Shown piece after piece: positions 48,237 to 56,924 of a DNA stretch of 64,000 nt. Origin of the DNA: Candidatus Rokuibacteriota bacterium (GTDB taxonomy: Bacteria > Methylomirabilota > Methylomirabilia > Rokubacteriales > CSP1-6); assembly GCA_003221695.1 (NCBI GenBank), contig QHSX01000040.1, positions 124,001-188,000 on the forward strand, read 5' to 3'. The first letter of the stretch is position 1. The number at the start of each line of letters is the position of its first letter. The notes beneath the pieces were generated by a model. The model searched no databases and was not told where the DNA came from. It worked only from the letters and a program-made list of their open reading frames with translations. A program made the translations under genes and the position numbers.

Positions 48237-49025
48237 TCATTCCAGGCGACAGGACTGAGACGGGGGCCAATGAAGAAGGACATGAGCATACCGGCTCGGG
48301 TGCATGTCGGCCCCGGTCCGCCGGAAGTAGGCTTCCCAGAAGCGGGCGATGTTCTCCGCGAGCGCTGCGGACTTGGCGGACGCGCCCGACACGTAGACGC
48401 ACACGCCTGGCAGCTCCGGGACGAGCGCTTTGGTCCCGAGCTCGGCCAGAAGCCTCTCCATGGCAGACGGACTCCACGCGATCTTCTCGAAGTTGTACTC
48501 GGGCGTGTCTTCGATCATGTCCGACATCAGCACCAACACCTTTCGCCTGGCCTCGTTGTGGAACAACTTCTGGGCGATGAGGAGTGAGCTGAAGATGTCG
48601 GTGTACGGGCTCGAGTAACGCCTCCCCAAGACGTCCGCGACTTCTGTTTTGACCTTCGCCTTTAGGTCGAGGACCTGCGCGTCAACCTCCCTCACTCGAC
48701 GCTTGTATGTCAGGACGTTGTCCCGCCACCCGCTGAACTCGGGCTTGGCTGGCAAGATGACCTGGACGAGGGGACGGAACTCGGTGAGGGTCTTGTCGTG
48801 GATGGGCGCCATCAGAAGTCGGTCCCCTGCCGAGAGCGACGGCAGGATCTGCGTCTCGATCTCGCGCTGGTAGAGCGCACGCTCGCCACTCTTTATGCTC
48901 CCAGAGAAGTCTAGAAAGATGATGACGGCTGTCCCGGGTGACGTAGCGGCCATGCCAGGCGACAAGAACGCCTGCATCAAGAGGAGAATCGCGAGGGTTA
49001 TCGGCCGATGGCGCACGCCGACCAC
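48237..49025 (-). CDS. Exported VWA-domain protein
   Basis: 262 aa. Signal peptide with LAILLLMQAFLSPGMA, then VIIFLDFSGSIKSGERALY with the MIDAS motif DxSxS, a helical insert (TYKRRVREVDAQVLDLKAKV), and RKVLVLMSDMIEDTPEYNFE, a VWA beta strand followed by an acidic loop. Exported, probably periplasmic. Its partners are the second VWA protein downstream and the small exported protein upstream; the divergent two-component system may control all three. Confidence 0.75.
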   Translation of the reverse strand: MVGVRHRPITLAILLLMQAFLSPGMAATSPGTAVIIFLDFSGSIKSGERALYQREIETQILPSLSAGDRLLMAPIHDKTLTEFRPLVQVILPAKPEFSGWRDNVLTYKRRVREVDAQVLDLKAKVKTEVADVLGRRYSSPYTDIFSSLLIAQKLFHNEARRKVLVLMSDMIEDTPEYNFEKIAWSPSAMERLLAELGTKALVPELPGVCVYVSGASAKSAALAENIARFWEAYFRRTGADMHPSRYAHVLLHWPPSQSCRLE

Positions 49026-49040
49026 CTTCGGGCTCGGAAG

Positions 49041-49292
49041 CTACGGTCCGCGACGCTCGCCTGGCGCGCGACTGGGGGACGGCGCGCGCAGCTCAGCTCG
49101 GCATTCTATGGCGACGGCCACTTGGTTGATCGTCGGATCGGTTGACAAGGCCGTCACCGCCGGGTCGCACGACGGCGCCAGCCCGAATCGCCGCCGAAGA
49201 TCGTCGATCGACAGCTTCTGGATGTCCATGAACTCGGCGGTCGTCATCAACAGGCTGACAGCGAGCAGAATTCGCCCAACACCTACTCTCAC
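49041..49292 (-). CDS. Small exported protein, function unknown
   Basis: 83 aa from GTG 49292. Sec-like N-terminus VGVGRILLAVSLLMTTAEFMD, then a short body with two cysteines (SCDPAV, IECRAE). It heads the VWA operon. A minus-strand TAAACT (49304-49299) lies six bases before the GTG, the same spacing seen for other genes here, which supports it being real. No homologue recognised. Confidence 0.5.
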   Translation of the reverse strand: MRVGVGRILLAVSLLMTTAEFMDIQKLSIDDLRRRFGLAPSCDPAVTALSTDPTINQVAVAIECRAELRAPSPSRAPGERRGP

Positions 49293-49315
49293 AGCCTGAG
49301 TTTACGAGATCGCGG

Positions 49316-49358
49316 CTGAAGATCCCCTGAAGGCAACCTGAATTTTCCTTCAGGTTGC
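49316..49358. promoter_or_regulatory. Four CTGAA elements at 11-bp spacing, including a perfect 10-bp palindrome
   Basis: CTGAA at 49316, 49327 and 49338, then the inverted TTCAG at 49349, are each exactly 11 bases apart, one helical turn. The last two form GCAACCTGAA-N6-TTCAGGTTGC (49333-49358). OmpR/PhoB-type regulators bind direct repeats with this period, so this is a good candidate operator for the adjacent response regulator, between its own gene and the VWA operon. Confidence 0.6.
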
Positions 49359-49394
49359 GCGCCGCGCGCGACCGGGCGATAGGATAAGACCGCG

Positions 49395-50081
49395 ATGCGA
49401 GTCCTCCTGATCGAGGACGACCGGAAGGCCGCAAGGCTCCTGGCCAAGGGGCTTCAGGAGGAGGGCTTCGTCGTCGACGTCGCCCCCACCGGCGAGGACG
49501 GCGAGGAGAAGGCCGCGGTGAACGAGTACGACCTGATCGTGCTCGACTGGCTTCTGCCCGGGAAGGACGGGCTCGCGGTCTGCCGCGCCCTCCGCGCGTG
49601 CGGCAGCTCCACCCCGATCCTGATGCTGACCGCGCGTGACAGCGTCGCCGACCGCGTCAGCGGTCTCAGCACCGGCGCGGATGATTTCCTCACCAAGCCC
49701 TTCGCCTTTGCCGAGCTACTCGCACGCATCAGGGCCCTGCTCCGTCGGTCGCGCGTCGCCCAGCCCCCCGTGCTGCGGGTGGCCGACCTGGCGCTCGACC
49801 CGGCGACCCGCCGGGTCACCCGCGGAGACGGCCCGGTCACCCTCACCCCAAGGGAGTACGCGATCCTCGAGGTGCTGATGCGGAACGCCGGCGAGGTCGT
49901 GAGCCGTACCCGCCTCGCCGAGCGGGTGTGGGACGACGCGTCGGATGTGCTTGACAACCTCCTCGATGTCCACGTGAGCCACCTCCGCACCAAGATCGAT
50001 CACGGAGCGAGCGTGCCGCTCATCCACACGATTCGCAGTGTCGGCTATCGGTTGGGACCGCCGGACTCGGCGGAACCATGA
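49395..50081 (+). CDS. OmpR-family response regulator
   Basis: 228 aa. Receiver domain with LLIEDDRKAARLL, phospho-Asp in YDLIVLDWLLPGKDG and Lys in DDFLTKPFAFAELLARI; C-terminal winged-helix DNA-binding domain with LTPREYAILEVLMRNAGEVV and LDNLLDVHVSHLRTKID. TAGGAT (49380-49385) is nine bases before the ATG. Its stop overlaps the kinase start (ATGA). Confidence 0.94.
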   Translation: MRVLLIEDDRKAARLLAKGLQEEGFVVDVAPTGEDGEEKAAVNEYDLIVLDWLLPGKDGLAVCRALRACGSSTPILMLTARDSVADRVSGLSTGADDFLTKPFAFAELLARIRALLRRSRVAQPPVLRVADLALDPATRRVTRGDGPVTLTPREYAILEVLMRNAGEVVSRTRLAERVWDDASDVLDNLLDVHVSHLRTKIDHGASVPLIHTIRSVGYRLGPPDSAEP

Positions 50082-51481
50082 GACCGCTCAGCTTCAAGAC
50101 CCGGCTCTGGCTCGGACACGTCGCGGTCCTGGCCGTGATGCTGATCCTCGCGGCGATCGGCGCCGACTGGGCGCTCCGCGGCGTGGTCCTCGGGCAAATC
50201 ATCGACGACGCGATCCTCTCACTGGCCTCGACAGAGGCGGCGGCGCTCCAGGCCGATCCCGGACAATCCATCCGTGTCCACGAAATCGCGCCCAGCGCGG
50301 GCCCGCCCTCGTTTGTGCGCCTCGACAAGTTCGTTCAGATCATCGACGCTGACGGACGGGTCGTGGCGCGGAGCGCGACGCTCGGCACGGCCCGCCTGCC
50401 GACGCCGGCCGCACTCCTCGCCCGATTGCGCGACGGTGAGACGGTGTTCGGGACCGTGACCGACTTCGGCGAGGAACCGATTCGCATGGTGTCCCTCCCG
50501 GTTGACGCCCGGTGGGCCCGCTATGCCATCCAGGTGGCGATGTCGCTGGACGACGCGTACGCCGTATTGCGGTTTGGTCGATGGCTCTTCGTCGGGATGT
50601 CACTGGTCATCCTCGCTGGGATCGGGCTAACCGGCGCCCTGCTCGCCCGCCGCGCCCTCCGGCCAATCGACGACATGGTGACGCAGGCTCGGCGCATCGG
50701 CGAGGCGAACCTCGCCGAGCGCCTGCCCCACCCAGGGCCGCGAGACGAGATCGGCCGGCTCGTCGAGACGCTCAACGACATGCTCGACCGGCTCGAGCGG
50801 AGCTTCGAGGCCCAACGTCGCTTCACCGCCGACGCCTCGCACGAGCTCCGTTCACCGCTCTCACGTCTCCGGGCAGAGCTGGAGGTAACGCTGCGCCGAC
50901 CGCGGCCGGCGCGCGAGTACGAGGAGACGCTGCGCTCGTGCCTGGACGAGGTGCGGCGCGTCCAAGAGTTGATCGAGGAACTTCTCGGGCTCGCGCGCAT
51001 CGACGCGCGCCAGGAGCCCGAGCCGGCCAAGCCCATTGCCGTGAGCGAGATCGTCGAGGCGGCCGTGGCGGCGGTGAGGCCGGAGGCGGAGCGGCGCGGC
51101 GTGACGGTCGCGGTCGAGCGTCCACCGGAGCTTCTCGTGAACGCCGCGCCGGGCGCCGCCAAGGTCGCGCTCGCCAACATCCTCGACAACGCCGTGAAGT
51201 TCTCGCCGACCGGCGGTCAGGTTCGGATCGTCGTCACGATGGGTCGGGAGGAAGCGGTCATCGCCGTCTCGGACACTGGGCCAGGCGTCTCGCCGCAAGA
51301 GGTGGCGAGGCTCTTCGAGCGCTTCTACCGGGGCAAAGCCTCGCACTTGATGGACGTGCCAGGCTTCGGCCTTGGGCTGGCGATCTCGCGGGCACTCGTC
51401 GAGCGCCAGGGCGGGCGGATCTCCGTGGTGGCGCGGACGGAGAAGGGCGCGACGTTCGCCGTGCACCTCTCGCGTGCCTGA
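50078..51481 (+). CDS. Membrane histidine kinase
   Basis: 467 aa. Two membrane helices (LAVMLILAAIGADWAL and LFVGMSLVILAGIGLTGALL) flank a ~130-residue periplasmic sensor; then HAMP (RRALRPIDDMVTQARRIGEA), HisKA with the phospho-His in ADASHELRSPLSRLR, and HATPase_c with NILDNAVKFSP, DTGPGVSPQEV and GFGLGLAISRALV. Coupled to the response regulator; senses an envelope signal, possibly related to the neighbouring exported VWA proteins. Confidence 0.93.
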   Translation: MRPLSFKTRLWLGHVAVLAVMLILAAIGADWALRGVVLGQIIDDAILSLASTEAAALQADPGQSIRVHEIAPSAGPPSFVRLDKFVQIIDADGRVVARSATLGTARLPTPAALLARLRDGETVFGTVTDFGEEPIRMVSLPVDARWARYAIQVAMSLDDAYAVLRFGRWLFVGMSLVILAGIGLTGALLARRALRPIDDMVTQARRIGEANLAERLPHPGPRDEIGRLVETLNDMLDRLERSFEAQRRFTADASHELRSPLSRLRAELEVTLRRPRPAREYEETLRSCLDEVRRVQELIEELLGLARIDARQEPEPAKPIAVSEIVEAAVAAVRPEAERRGVTVAVERPPELLVNAAPGAAKVALANILDNAVKFSPTGGQVRIVVTMGREEAVIAVSDTGPGVSPQEVARLFERFYRGKASHLMDVPGFGLGLAISRALVERQGGRISVVARTEKGATFAVHLSRA

Positions 51482-51612
51482 GCGGGAGGGCACGGGGTTT
51501 CGCAGGCGGCGTCGGTCATACTCCAATGGACAGCTCGAAGCTTCGGAAAGCCACGACCTCGCGCGAGACTCCGCGCGAATCAAACTGACCCACTGCCCGC
51601 CGTTCGGGCGCG

Positions 51613-51641
51613 TTGACAGAAGCTGGACGACGTGTCATAAG
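51613..51641 (+). promoter_or_regulatory. Candidate promoter of the first Tat-type amidohydrolase
   Basis: TTGACA (51613-51618), 17 bases, CATAAG (51636-51641) lie in the 314-base gap between the kinase and the hydrolase. The predicted leader is about 150 bases. The rest of the gap contains no gene or structure that I recognise. Confidence 0.4.
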
Positions 51642-51795
51642 TCGGGACCTGAAACCTCTCGCAACCTCCCTGAGACCACCCCCACGGGCGCCTCCGAGAC
51701 GCCCGGGCCACGCACGTTCGTTCAACGGTCGCCGATGCGAGACTGTTCTTCCGCAGAGGCCGCTCGCCCCTGAAGGGCCAGGCAAGGAGAAGCGC

Positions 51796-53310
51796 ATGGG
51801 AATTTTTCTGAGCGAACGTGAGCTTACAGAAGTCGAGCCGGCGGAACACGCGTTTCCGTCGCCCGTTCCCACCCAGATCGTCTCCAACGGGGAGTTCAAC
51901 CCACTGCCGCAGACCGCGCAGCAGAAGCAGGTCGAGGCGCGCATCAAAGAGCTGGCGGACCAACACGGCGCCCGGCAGGGTCTGGATCGACGCCGGTTCC
52001 TACGCACCGGCTGCGGCATGGCCGCAGCCTTCGTGGCCATGAACCAGGTGTTCGGCAAGGTGTTCGACGTCTCGGAGGCTGAGGCCGCCGATCCCGCCCT
52101 GGTCGCCCAGCACGCCGACGCGATGAAGGGTCAGTTCATCTTCGACGTGCAGACTCACTTCGTCCACGACAAGTACTCGCAGCCGGGCATCCTGGGGCTG
52201 GCCGCCTTCGCCTCCGAGCATTGGAACCCCGCGCTCACCAAGTCGGAGCAGACGGATCTCTACTACTACAAGTTCGAGAACTACGTGCGGCAGATCTTCC
52301 TCAACAGCGACACCTCGGTGGCGCTCCTGAGCGGGGCTCCCTTCGACGACAGGTCGTGGGAGTTCCTGCCCAACACGCAGATCCGCGAGGCCGTGGACAT
52401 GGTCAACCGGGTCGGGGGCGGCACCCGGCGGATGCTGGGCCATGCCGTCATCACACCGGGGCAGCCGGGCTGGATGGACGCGGTCGACCTCGCCATCGAC
52501 AGGCTGCATCCCGACAGCTGGAAGCTCTACACGATCGGTGACCCGCTGTCGGCAAAGACCAAGTACCCCTGGCGGCTCGACGACGAGAAGCTTGTGTACC
52601 CGTTCTACCAGAAGGCCGTCAAGGCGGGCATCAGGACCCTCTGCATCCACAAGGGGCTGATGCCGGCCGACTACGAGCAGAGCTGGGCCGGCGTGTGGAA
52701 GTACAACACGCCGTGGGACATCGCGAAGGCCGCCAAGGACTGGCCCCAGTTGAACTTCGTCATCTACCACGGCGGCCTGCGCGCCTTCCAGGAGCTACCC
52801 GACCAGGCCCTCGCCGAGTTCGACCGGAGCGGCGAGATCAAGTGGGCGAGTGACCTCGCCCGTATCCCGGGCGAACAGGGTGTCACGAACGTCTACGCGG
52901 AGATGGGGACGAGCTTCGCTAACTCGTGCACGGCCAACCCGCGCTTCGCGGCTGCACTGCTCGGCACCTGGATCAAGAACATGGGCGTCGATCATGTCGT
53001 GTGGGGCACCGACTCGGTGCTGTACGGCTCGCCGCAGTGGCAGATCGAGGCGCTGCGCCGGCTCGAGATCCCCGAGGACATGCAGAAGAAGCACAACTTC
53101 GCCCCGCTGGGTCCGGCGACGGGCGTGGTCAAGAGCCAGATTTTCGGCCTCACCTCGGCCCGGCTCTACAACCTCAACCTGCGCGCCGAGTACCCGCGGC
53201 TGACGCTGGACAAGTACGCGCAGATCAAGGAGGAGTATCGCATCGCCGGCAAGCTCGACGAGCTACGCGACAATCACGCGCACGGGTTCATCGCGAAGCG
53301 CTCGGCCTAG
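51796..53310 (+). CDS. Amidohydrolase_2-family metal-dependent hydrolase with internal twin-arginine motif
   Basis: 504 aa. Residues ~1-57 form a cytoplasmic-looking leader with PVPTQIVSNGEFNPLPQT and VEARIKELAD; then comes a twin-arginine-like segment DRRRFLRTGCGMAAAFVAMN. The rest is a TIM-barrel amidohydrolase: FDVQTHFVHD (HxxH-like), CIHKGLMPAD, FVIYHGGLRAFQ and VVWGTDSVLYGSPQWQ with the last metal-binding Asp. Related to 4-oxalomesaconate/ACMSD-type enzymes. The substrate is unknown. AAGGAG precedes ATG 51796. A paralogue is at 63163. Confidence 0.85.
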   Translation: MGIFLSERELTEVEPAEHAFPSPVPTQIVSNGEFNPLPQTAQQKQVEARIKELADQHGARQGLDRRRFLRTGCGMAAAFVAMNQVFGKVFDVSEAEAADPALVAQHADAMKGQFIFDVQTHFVHDKYSQPGILGLAAFASEHWNPALTKSEQTDLYYYKFENYVRQIFLNSDTSVALLSGAPFDDRSWEFLPNTQIREAVDMVNRVGGGTRRMLGHAVITPGQPGWMDAVDLAIDRLHPDSWKLYTIGDPLSAKTKYPWRLDDEKLVYPFYQKAVKAGIRTLCIHKGLMPADYEQSWAGVWKYNTPWDIAKAAKDWPQLNFVIYHGGLRAFQELPDQALAEFDRSGEIKWASDLARIPGEQGVTNVYAEMGTSFANSCTANPRFAAALLGTWIKNMGVDHVVWGTDSVLYGSPQWQIEALRRLEIPEDMQKKHNFAPLGPATGVVKSQIFGLTSARLYNLNLRAEYPRLTLDKYAQIKEEYRIAGKLDELRDNHAHGFIAKRSA

Positions 53311-53341
53311 CTCAGCGAAGAGCTCGCTCACCTGCCACGCC

Positions 53342-53372
53342 GATGGCCGGGGACGCGGAGTCCCCGGCCATC
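53342..53372 (+). terminator. Terminator of the amidohydrolase gene
   Basis: A perfect 13-bp stem, GATGGCCGGGGAC/GTCCCCGGCCATC, with loop GCGGA, starts 31 bases after the stop codon and is followed by a T-rich TTCCTTGTTC. It is the strongest intrinsic terminator in the window. Confidence 0.85.
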
Positions 53373-53546
53373 TTCCTTGTTCGAAGGATACGATCTGGCC
53401 AGCCGGCGTGGCGCAAACGGTCCGCTTTCACCTCGCCCGGTTTTCCAGAAACCTGCGCAAGCTCCTGTCGTCCCGCGCCTTCGACGCCCTGGCATCCGTG
53501 ATGCTGCTCACATCTCGGGGACATGCCGGAGATGACGACGCGCCGT

Positions 53547-53987
53547 ATGCGGACGACGCTCATACTGCTCTACCTCGCCGTGTTCATGCTGCCGCCCGGC
53601 GCCGAGCCGGCGACGAGGCACCTCCGCGAGCGGGGCGCCGATGCTCAGGCCGAGACCCAGGCGGATCTGGCCCGACCCCCCGAGGGCCCGGCCGAGCACG
53701 TGCGCATCATCGAGGTCTGCTCCGGGGAGCACGAGGCGTCGGTCGGCATCGCCTTCATGATGTGGCCGAGCCAGCACAAGGGCGTGTACGGCCGGTATCA
53801 CCTCGAGGAGCACATGGTCGACTGGCCGCCGCTCGTCATCGTCAACTACGACCGTGCGAACGAGGAGATCACCCACACCTTCTTCCGCGGGCGGAACTGG
53901 ACGAACGAGGAGTTTCTTCGGGCGTTCCCCAAGCCGTGCGCGATCCTCGGGCCGCCAGACGCCGGCGTGAGCAGTGTCGTGAAGTGA
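53547..53987 (+). CDS. Exported protein of unknown function
   Basis: 146 aa from ATG 53547 (ATG 53523 is also in frame). Signal MRTTLILLYLAVFMLPPGAEPA; the mature region has an acidic, glutamine-rich start and a segment GVYGRYHLEEHMVDWPPLVIVNYDRANEE with two cysteines elsewhere (EVCSGE, KPCAIL). No family recognised. It follows the hydrolase terminator and is convergent with the two small paralogues. Confidence 0.6.
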   Translation: MRTTLILLYLAVFMLPPGAEPATRHLRERGADAQAETQADLARPPEGPAEHVRIIEVCSGEHEASVGIAFMMWPSQHKGVYGRYHLEEHMVDWPPLVIVNYDRANEEITHTFFRGRNWTNEEFLRAFPKPCAILGPPDAGVSSVVK

Positions 53988-53991
53988 CGCG

Positions 53992-54201
53992 CTAAAGGCG
54001 CGCGTCGGCCTCGGCCGTGTACCTCGCGAGCCGGCACGGTCCGAGGAGAAGCCTGTCTTGATACGGATCCTGGAGTGCATAGACCGTCTCCCGAGCGATC
54101 TCGCAGGACTCACGCGTGGGGAACGGCCCCACGTCGCCGTGCGCCTCCCAGGGGCCCGACCAGGCCATGAGCGACCACATCGCGAAGATCCAGACAGTCA
54201 T
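53992..54201 (-). CDS. Small hypothetical protein, paralogue of its upstream neighbour
   Basis: 69 aa from ATG 54201, overlapping the upstream gene's stop (ATGA). It starts MTVWIFAMWSLMAW, has GPFPTRESCEIARE and ends with LGPCR, and shares the pattern MTVWIF-W-GPxPTxxxCExAR-GxCR with the adjacent gene. The hydrophobic N-terminus suggests membrane anchoring or export; two cysteines could pair. Confidence 0.6.
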   Translation of the reverse strand: MTVWIFAMWSLMAWSGPWEAHGDVGPFPTRESCEIARETVYALQDPYQDRLLLGPCRLARYTAEADARL

Positions 54202-54383
54202 TCCCGCTTCCGGCACTGGCCGACATACACCCGCCAGTCGTCATCGGCGACGTTGAGGATCTCGCCGCGCGCCGCCTCACAGACGGCCGCCGTCGGGTAG
54301 GGGCCCATGACGCTCTTGGACAGGGGGACCGGCCCCCACCCCGATGGCACCCAGATCCACGTGAGAAATATCCAGACGGTCAT
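54198..54383 (-). CDS. Small hypothetical protein, paralogue of its downstream neighbour
   Basis: 61 aa from ATG 54383. MTVWIFLTWIWVPSGWGP, then VMGPYPTAAVCEAARGEI and YVGQCRKRE. It shares the start and both cysteine motifs with the following gene. Codons upstream in the same frame are dissimilar to the paralogue, which is why this ATG is chosen. Upstream region 54384-54569 holds no gene that I can support. Confidence 0.6.
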   Translation of the reverse strand: MTVWIFLTWIWVPSGWGPVPLSKSVMGPYPTAAVCEAARGEILNVADDDWRVYVGQCRKRE

Positions 54384-54569
54384 GTGCTTGGCCTTGCCTC
54401 TGGCCACTGGCCAGCAGGGGCCGTGCCACGACCCAAGAACCCTGCAATATTCGGCAGTAGTCGCAACCCATAATGGGCAAAGCGGCACCTCTGCCCCGGA
54501 GGAATGGCACCGATGGCACCTCCGAACAATAATTCCTGGAACCTGGCCGTCCCGTCTCGCGTGTGGCGG

Positions 54570-54824
54570 TCACGCCGATTCGACCCTCACCATGGCCGAG
54601 CCGTATTCGCGGATCTCCGCGTCGACGAGAGACCGAACACGCCGGTCGGCCCGCCGTCGCTCGGCCGCGGGTGGCTGTGACGTCCGTCGTCGTTCCCCCC
54701 GGCGACGATCATAGATAACCTCGATCTCCGGTCTACGGGCGAACGCTTGCACCGCGTACTCGTACAGGCTCCGCTCGCGCGGGCTGACGATGAAGAGATA
54801 GCGCGGATCGTTCGCTGAAATCAC
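54570..54824 (-). CDS. Small basic protein, function unknown
   Basis: 84 aa from GTG 54824. RYLFIVSPRERSLYEYAVQA leads to an arginine-rich patch with DRRRGERRR and ERRRADRRVRSLVD. Such DRRxGERR motifs occur in small uncharacterised proteins of several uncultured groups. It may bind nucleic acid, but nothing in the sequence proves this. Confidence 0.55.
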   Translation of the reverse strand: MISANDPRYLFIVSPRERSLYEYAVQAFARRPEIEVIYDRRRGERRRTSQPPAAERRRADRRVRSLVDAEIREYGSAMVRVESA

Positions 54825-54858
54825 CCGACTGGAGCGCCGGTCAAACCAGAAAACACGG

Positions 54859-55155
54859 TCACCGCCGGGATTGTCCTGGGATCAGCCGTGAGGAACTCAC
54901 CTGCCGTCCGTTCGACGCGCGCCACGCCGAATTCGCCTCCGGGTCAGCGCCTGGTCGCCATTCCGCTCGGAGCCGGTCCCGCATCTGCAGCCACGCGACG
55001 TAGGGGTCCTGGAGCACCGAATCTGTTCGTGTCCGGGCCCGCACCATCAGGTACAGCAGCAAGACCAGGCCGCCTGGCAGCACGAGCGATACACCGAGGA
55101 TTCCGATCCTGCCCCACCATCTCCCGTGAACCTGAGGATCGCCTGCGTCGCGCAT
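54859..55155 (-). CDS. Small single-pass membrane protein, function unknown
   Basis: 98 aa from ATG 55155, preceded by GAAGGAG. One transmembrane helix (IGILGVSLVLPGGLVLLLYLMV) is followed by a charged tail with DPYVAWLQMRDRLRAEW. No homologue recognised. Between it and the permease gene, 145 bases have no feature. Confidence 0.5.
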   Translation of the reverse strand: MRDAGDPQVHGRWWGRIGILGVSLVLPGGLVLLLYLMVRARTRTDSVLQDPYVAWLQMRDRLRAEWRPGADPEANSAWRASNGRQVSSSRLIPGQSRR

Positions 55156-55314
55156 CGCCGTCTCCTTCAACCGGAGGCGCTCACCCTCCTACCTACGGAC
55201 AGCGTAGTGGCGATGCTGACGATCACTAATTCGGTGAATCCTGCAACGGGCCGGGGGAGAACCCCTGCTCCGCTGATTCCGGAAAAGGTCCCGGCCCGAG
55301 ACTCCTTCTACCTG

Positions 55315-55830
55315 CTACCTGTCGTTGAAGAGCCCGAACAGCCACTGGCCGATCAGACCCATGACGGGAGGCAGGAGGATGCCGGGAAGACAGCGCGCCA
55401 GGGTCAGGGGCCAGCCTAACAAGGGCGCCTCGTAGGTCAGCATGCGGATCGGGCTCACCAGCGTCTTGGCCGTGAGCAGGGTGATGAGCGGTCCCGGCGC
55501 GGCACCACTGCGAAAGAGATTCGCGGCAACGGGGAAGAGGAGGTACGGGCCCCCGGGGATCGCCAGGCCAGCCACCCAGCCCATCAGGATGCCCTGCGCC
55601 ATGTGCTCCGCCCCGAGCCAGCGAGAGAGGACGGGTTGGGGGATCAACACGTCGAGGAGCCCGGCCAGCAGGAAGCCGAGGAGCAGCTCGGGCCACACGC
55701 CCCTCAGGAGCTTGCCGGTCGCAAGCAGGCCGCGAACGGGCAGGGCCGCGTCCTTGGCAAAGGCGACGAGCAGCGCGACGCCCAGGAGCCCGGTGAGGAT
55801 CCAGGTGCTGACGTCCACGCGTCGTGTCAC
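55315..55830 (-). CDS. Half-size permease-like membrane protein coupled to the pqq operon
   Basis: 171 aa with about five membrane segments, e.g. WILTGLLGVALLVAFAKDAA, ELLLGFLLAGLLDVLIP, AIPGGPYLLFPVAANLFRSG and CLPGILLPPVMGLIGQWLFG. It resembles one half of the DUF318/UPF0718 permeases, with PGGP where those usually have a Cys-rich turn. GTG 55830 overlaps the pqqE stop (GTGA), so it is the last gene of the PQQ operon. Possible roles are export of PQQ or an intermediate; this is inference from position. Confidence 0.75.
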   Translation of the reverse strand: MTRRVDVSTWILTGLLGVALLVAFAKDAALPVRGLLATGKLLRGVWPELLLGFLLAGLLDVLIPQPVLSRWLGAEHMAQGILMGWVAGLAIPGGPYLLFPVAANLFRSGAAPGPLITLLTAKTLVSPIRMLTYEAPLLGWPLTLARCLPGILLPPVMGLIGQWLFGLFNDR

Positions 55831-56924
55831 TTCCGGACGGCGGGCCGCGGTGCCCGGTACTCGAAGCCGTCGTCAGGCGCCGAGAGCGCTTCCTGGCGCG
55901 CGGCCTCGATGAGCCCGTGGTCGGGCGACAGCGAGCACGCCGGGTCGGTCGCCGCCGCGTTCTTCGTCAAGAGATAGGCCTGGCACCGACAGCCACCGAA
56001 GTCGATCGCGCGCCGCTCGCAGCTCTTGCAAGGCTCGGGCATCCAGGCGTCACCGCGGAAGGCGTTGAAGGCCGGCGAGTCGCGCCAGATCGCCTCGAGC
56101 GGGCGGTCCTTGACATTTTCGAACACGAGCCCCGGCAGCGTGTGAGCCGCGTGGCAGGGTAGGGCCAGGCCGTCGGGGCTGACCACGAGAAAGCGCCGGG
56201 CCCAGCCGTCCATACACGCCTTCGGGAACTCGGAATAGTAGTCGGGCATGACGAAGAGAACTTCCATTTTGCCTCGGAGCCGCGCGTGCGCCGCGGCGCT
56301 CACCCGTCGCGCCCCATCCAGCTGGGCGGCGGTCGGCAGCAGGACGCGCCGGTTCACGAGGGCCCAGCCCACATACTGCGTGTTGGCCAGCTCCAGGCGG
56401 TCCGCCGCGAGCGCCTCGGCCAGCGCGACGATCTCCTCGACGTGTCCGAGGTTCTCCCGATGCAACACGACGTTGAGCGTCAGCGGGAATCCGAGCTCCT
56501 TGACCCAGCGCGCGACCTGGAGCTTCCGCTCGAAGACGCGCGCGCCGGCCACGCGGTCCGAGCTCGGCGCGGCAACATCCTGGATGGAGACCTGCACGTT
56601 GTCGAGCCCGAGGGAGCGGAAGCGCGCGAGACGCTCACGGCTCAGCGGGATGCCGCTCGTGATGAGATTGGTGTAGAGATCGGCGGCCCGCGCGCCCTCG
56701 ACGAGGGCCTCCAGATCGTCCCGGAGGACGGGCTCGCCGCCCGTGAGGTGGAGCTGGACGACCCCGAGCTCCTCGGCTTCGCGAAACACGCGGAGCCAGT
56801 CCGCCGTGTCGAGCCCGTCCGTGTGGCGTGTGTACTCCACGGGGTTCGAGCAGTACACGCAGCGGAGCGGGCACCGGTACGTCAGCTCGGCGACGAGGGT
56901 GTACGGACGATACTCGTCGCTCAC
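55827..56924 (-). CDS. pqqE: PQQ biosynthesis radical SAM enzyme PqqE
   Basis: 365 aa. Radical SAM motif CPLRCVYCSNP (CxxxCxxC), HLTGGEPVLRDDLE, and a C-terminal SPASM domain with CHAAHTLPG, EPCKSCERRAIDFGGCRCQA. PqqE joins the Glu and Tyr side chains of PqqA with PqqD as chaperone. GTG start overlaps pqqD by four bases. Confidence 0.95.
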   Translation of the reverse strand: MSDEYRPYTLVAELTYRCPLRCVYCSNPVEYTRHTDGLDTADWLRVFREAEELGVVQLHLTGGEPVLRDDLEALVEGARAADLYTNLITSGIPLSRERLARFRSLGLDNVQVSIQDVAAPSSDRVAGARVFERKLQVARWVKELGFPLTLNVVLHRENLGHVEEIVALAEALAADRLELANTQYVGWALVNRRVLLPTAAQLDGARRVSAAAHARLRGKMEVLFVMPDYYSEFPKACMDGWARRFLVVSPDGLALPCHAAHTLPGLVFENVKDRPLEAIWRDSPAFNAFRGDAWMPEPCKSCERRAIDFGGCRCQAYLLTKNAAATDPACSLSPDHGLIEAARQEALSAPDDGFEYRAPRPAVRK

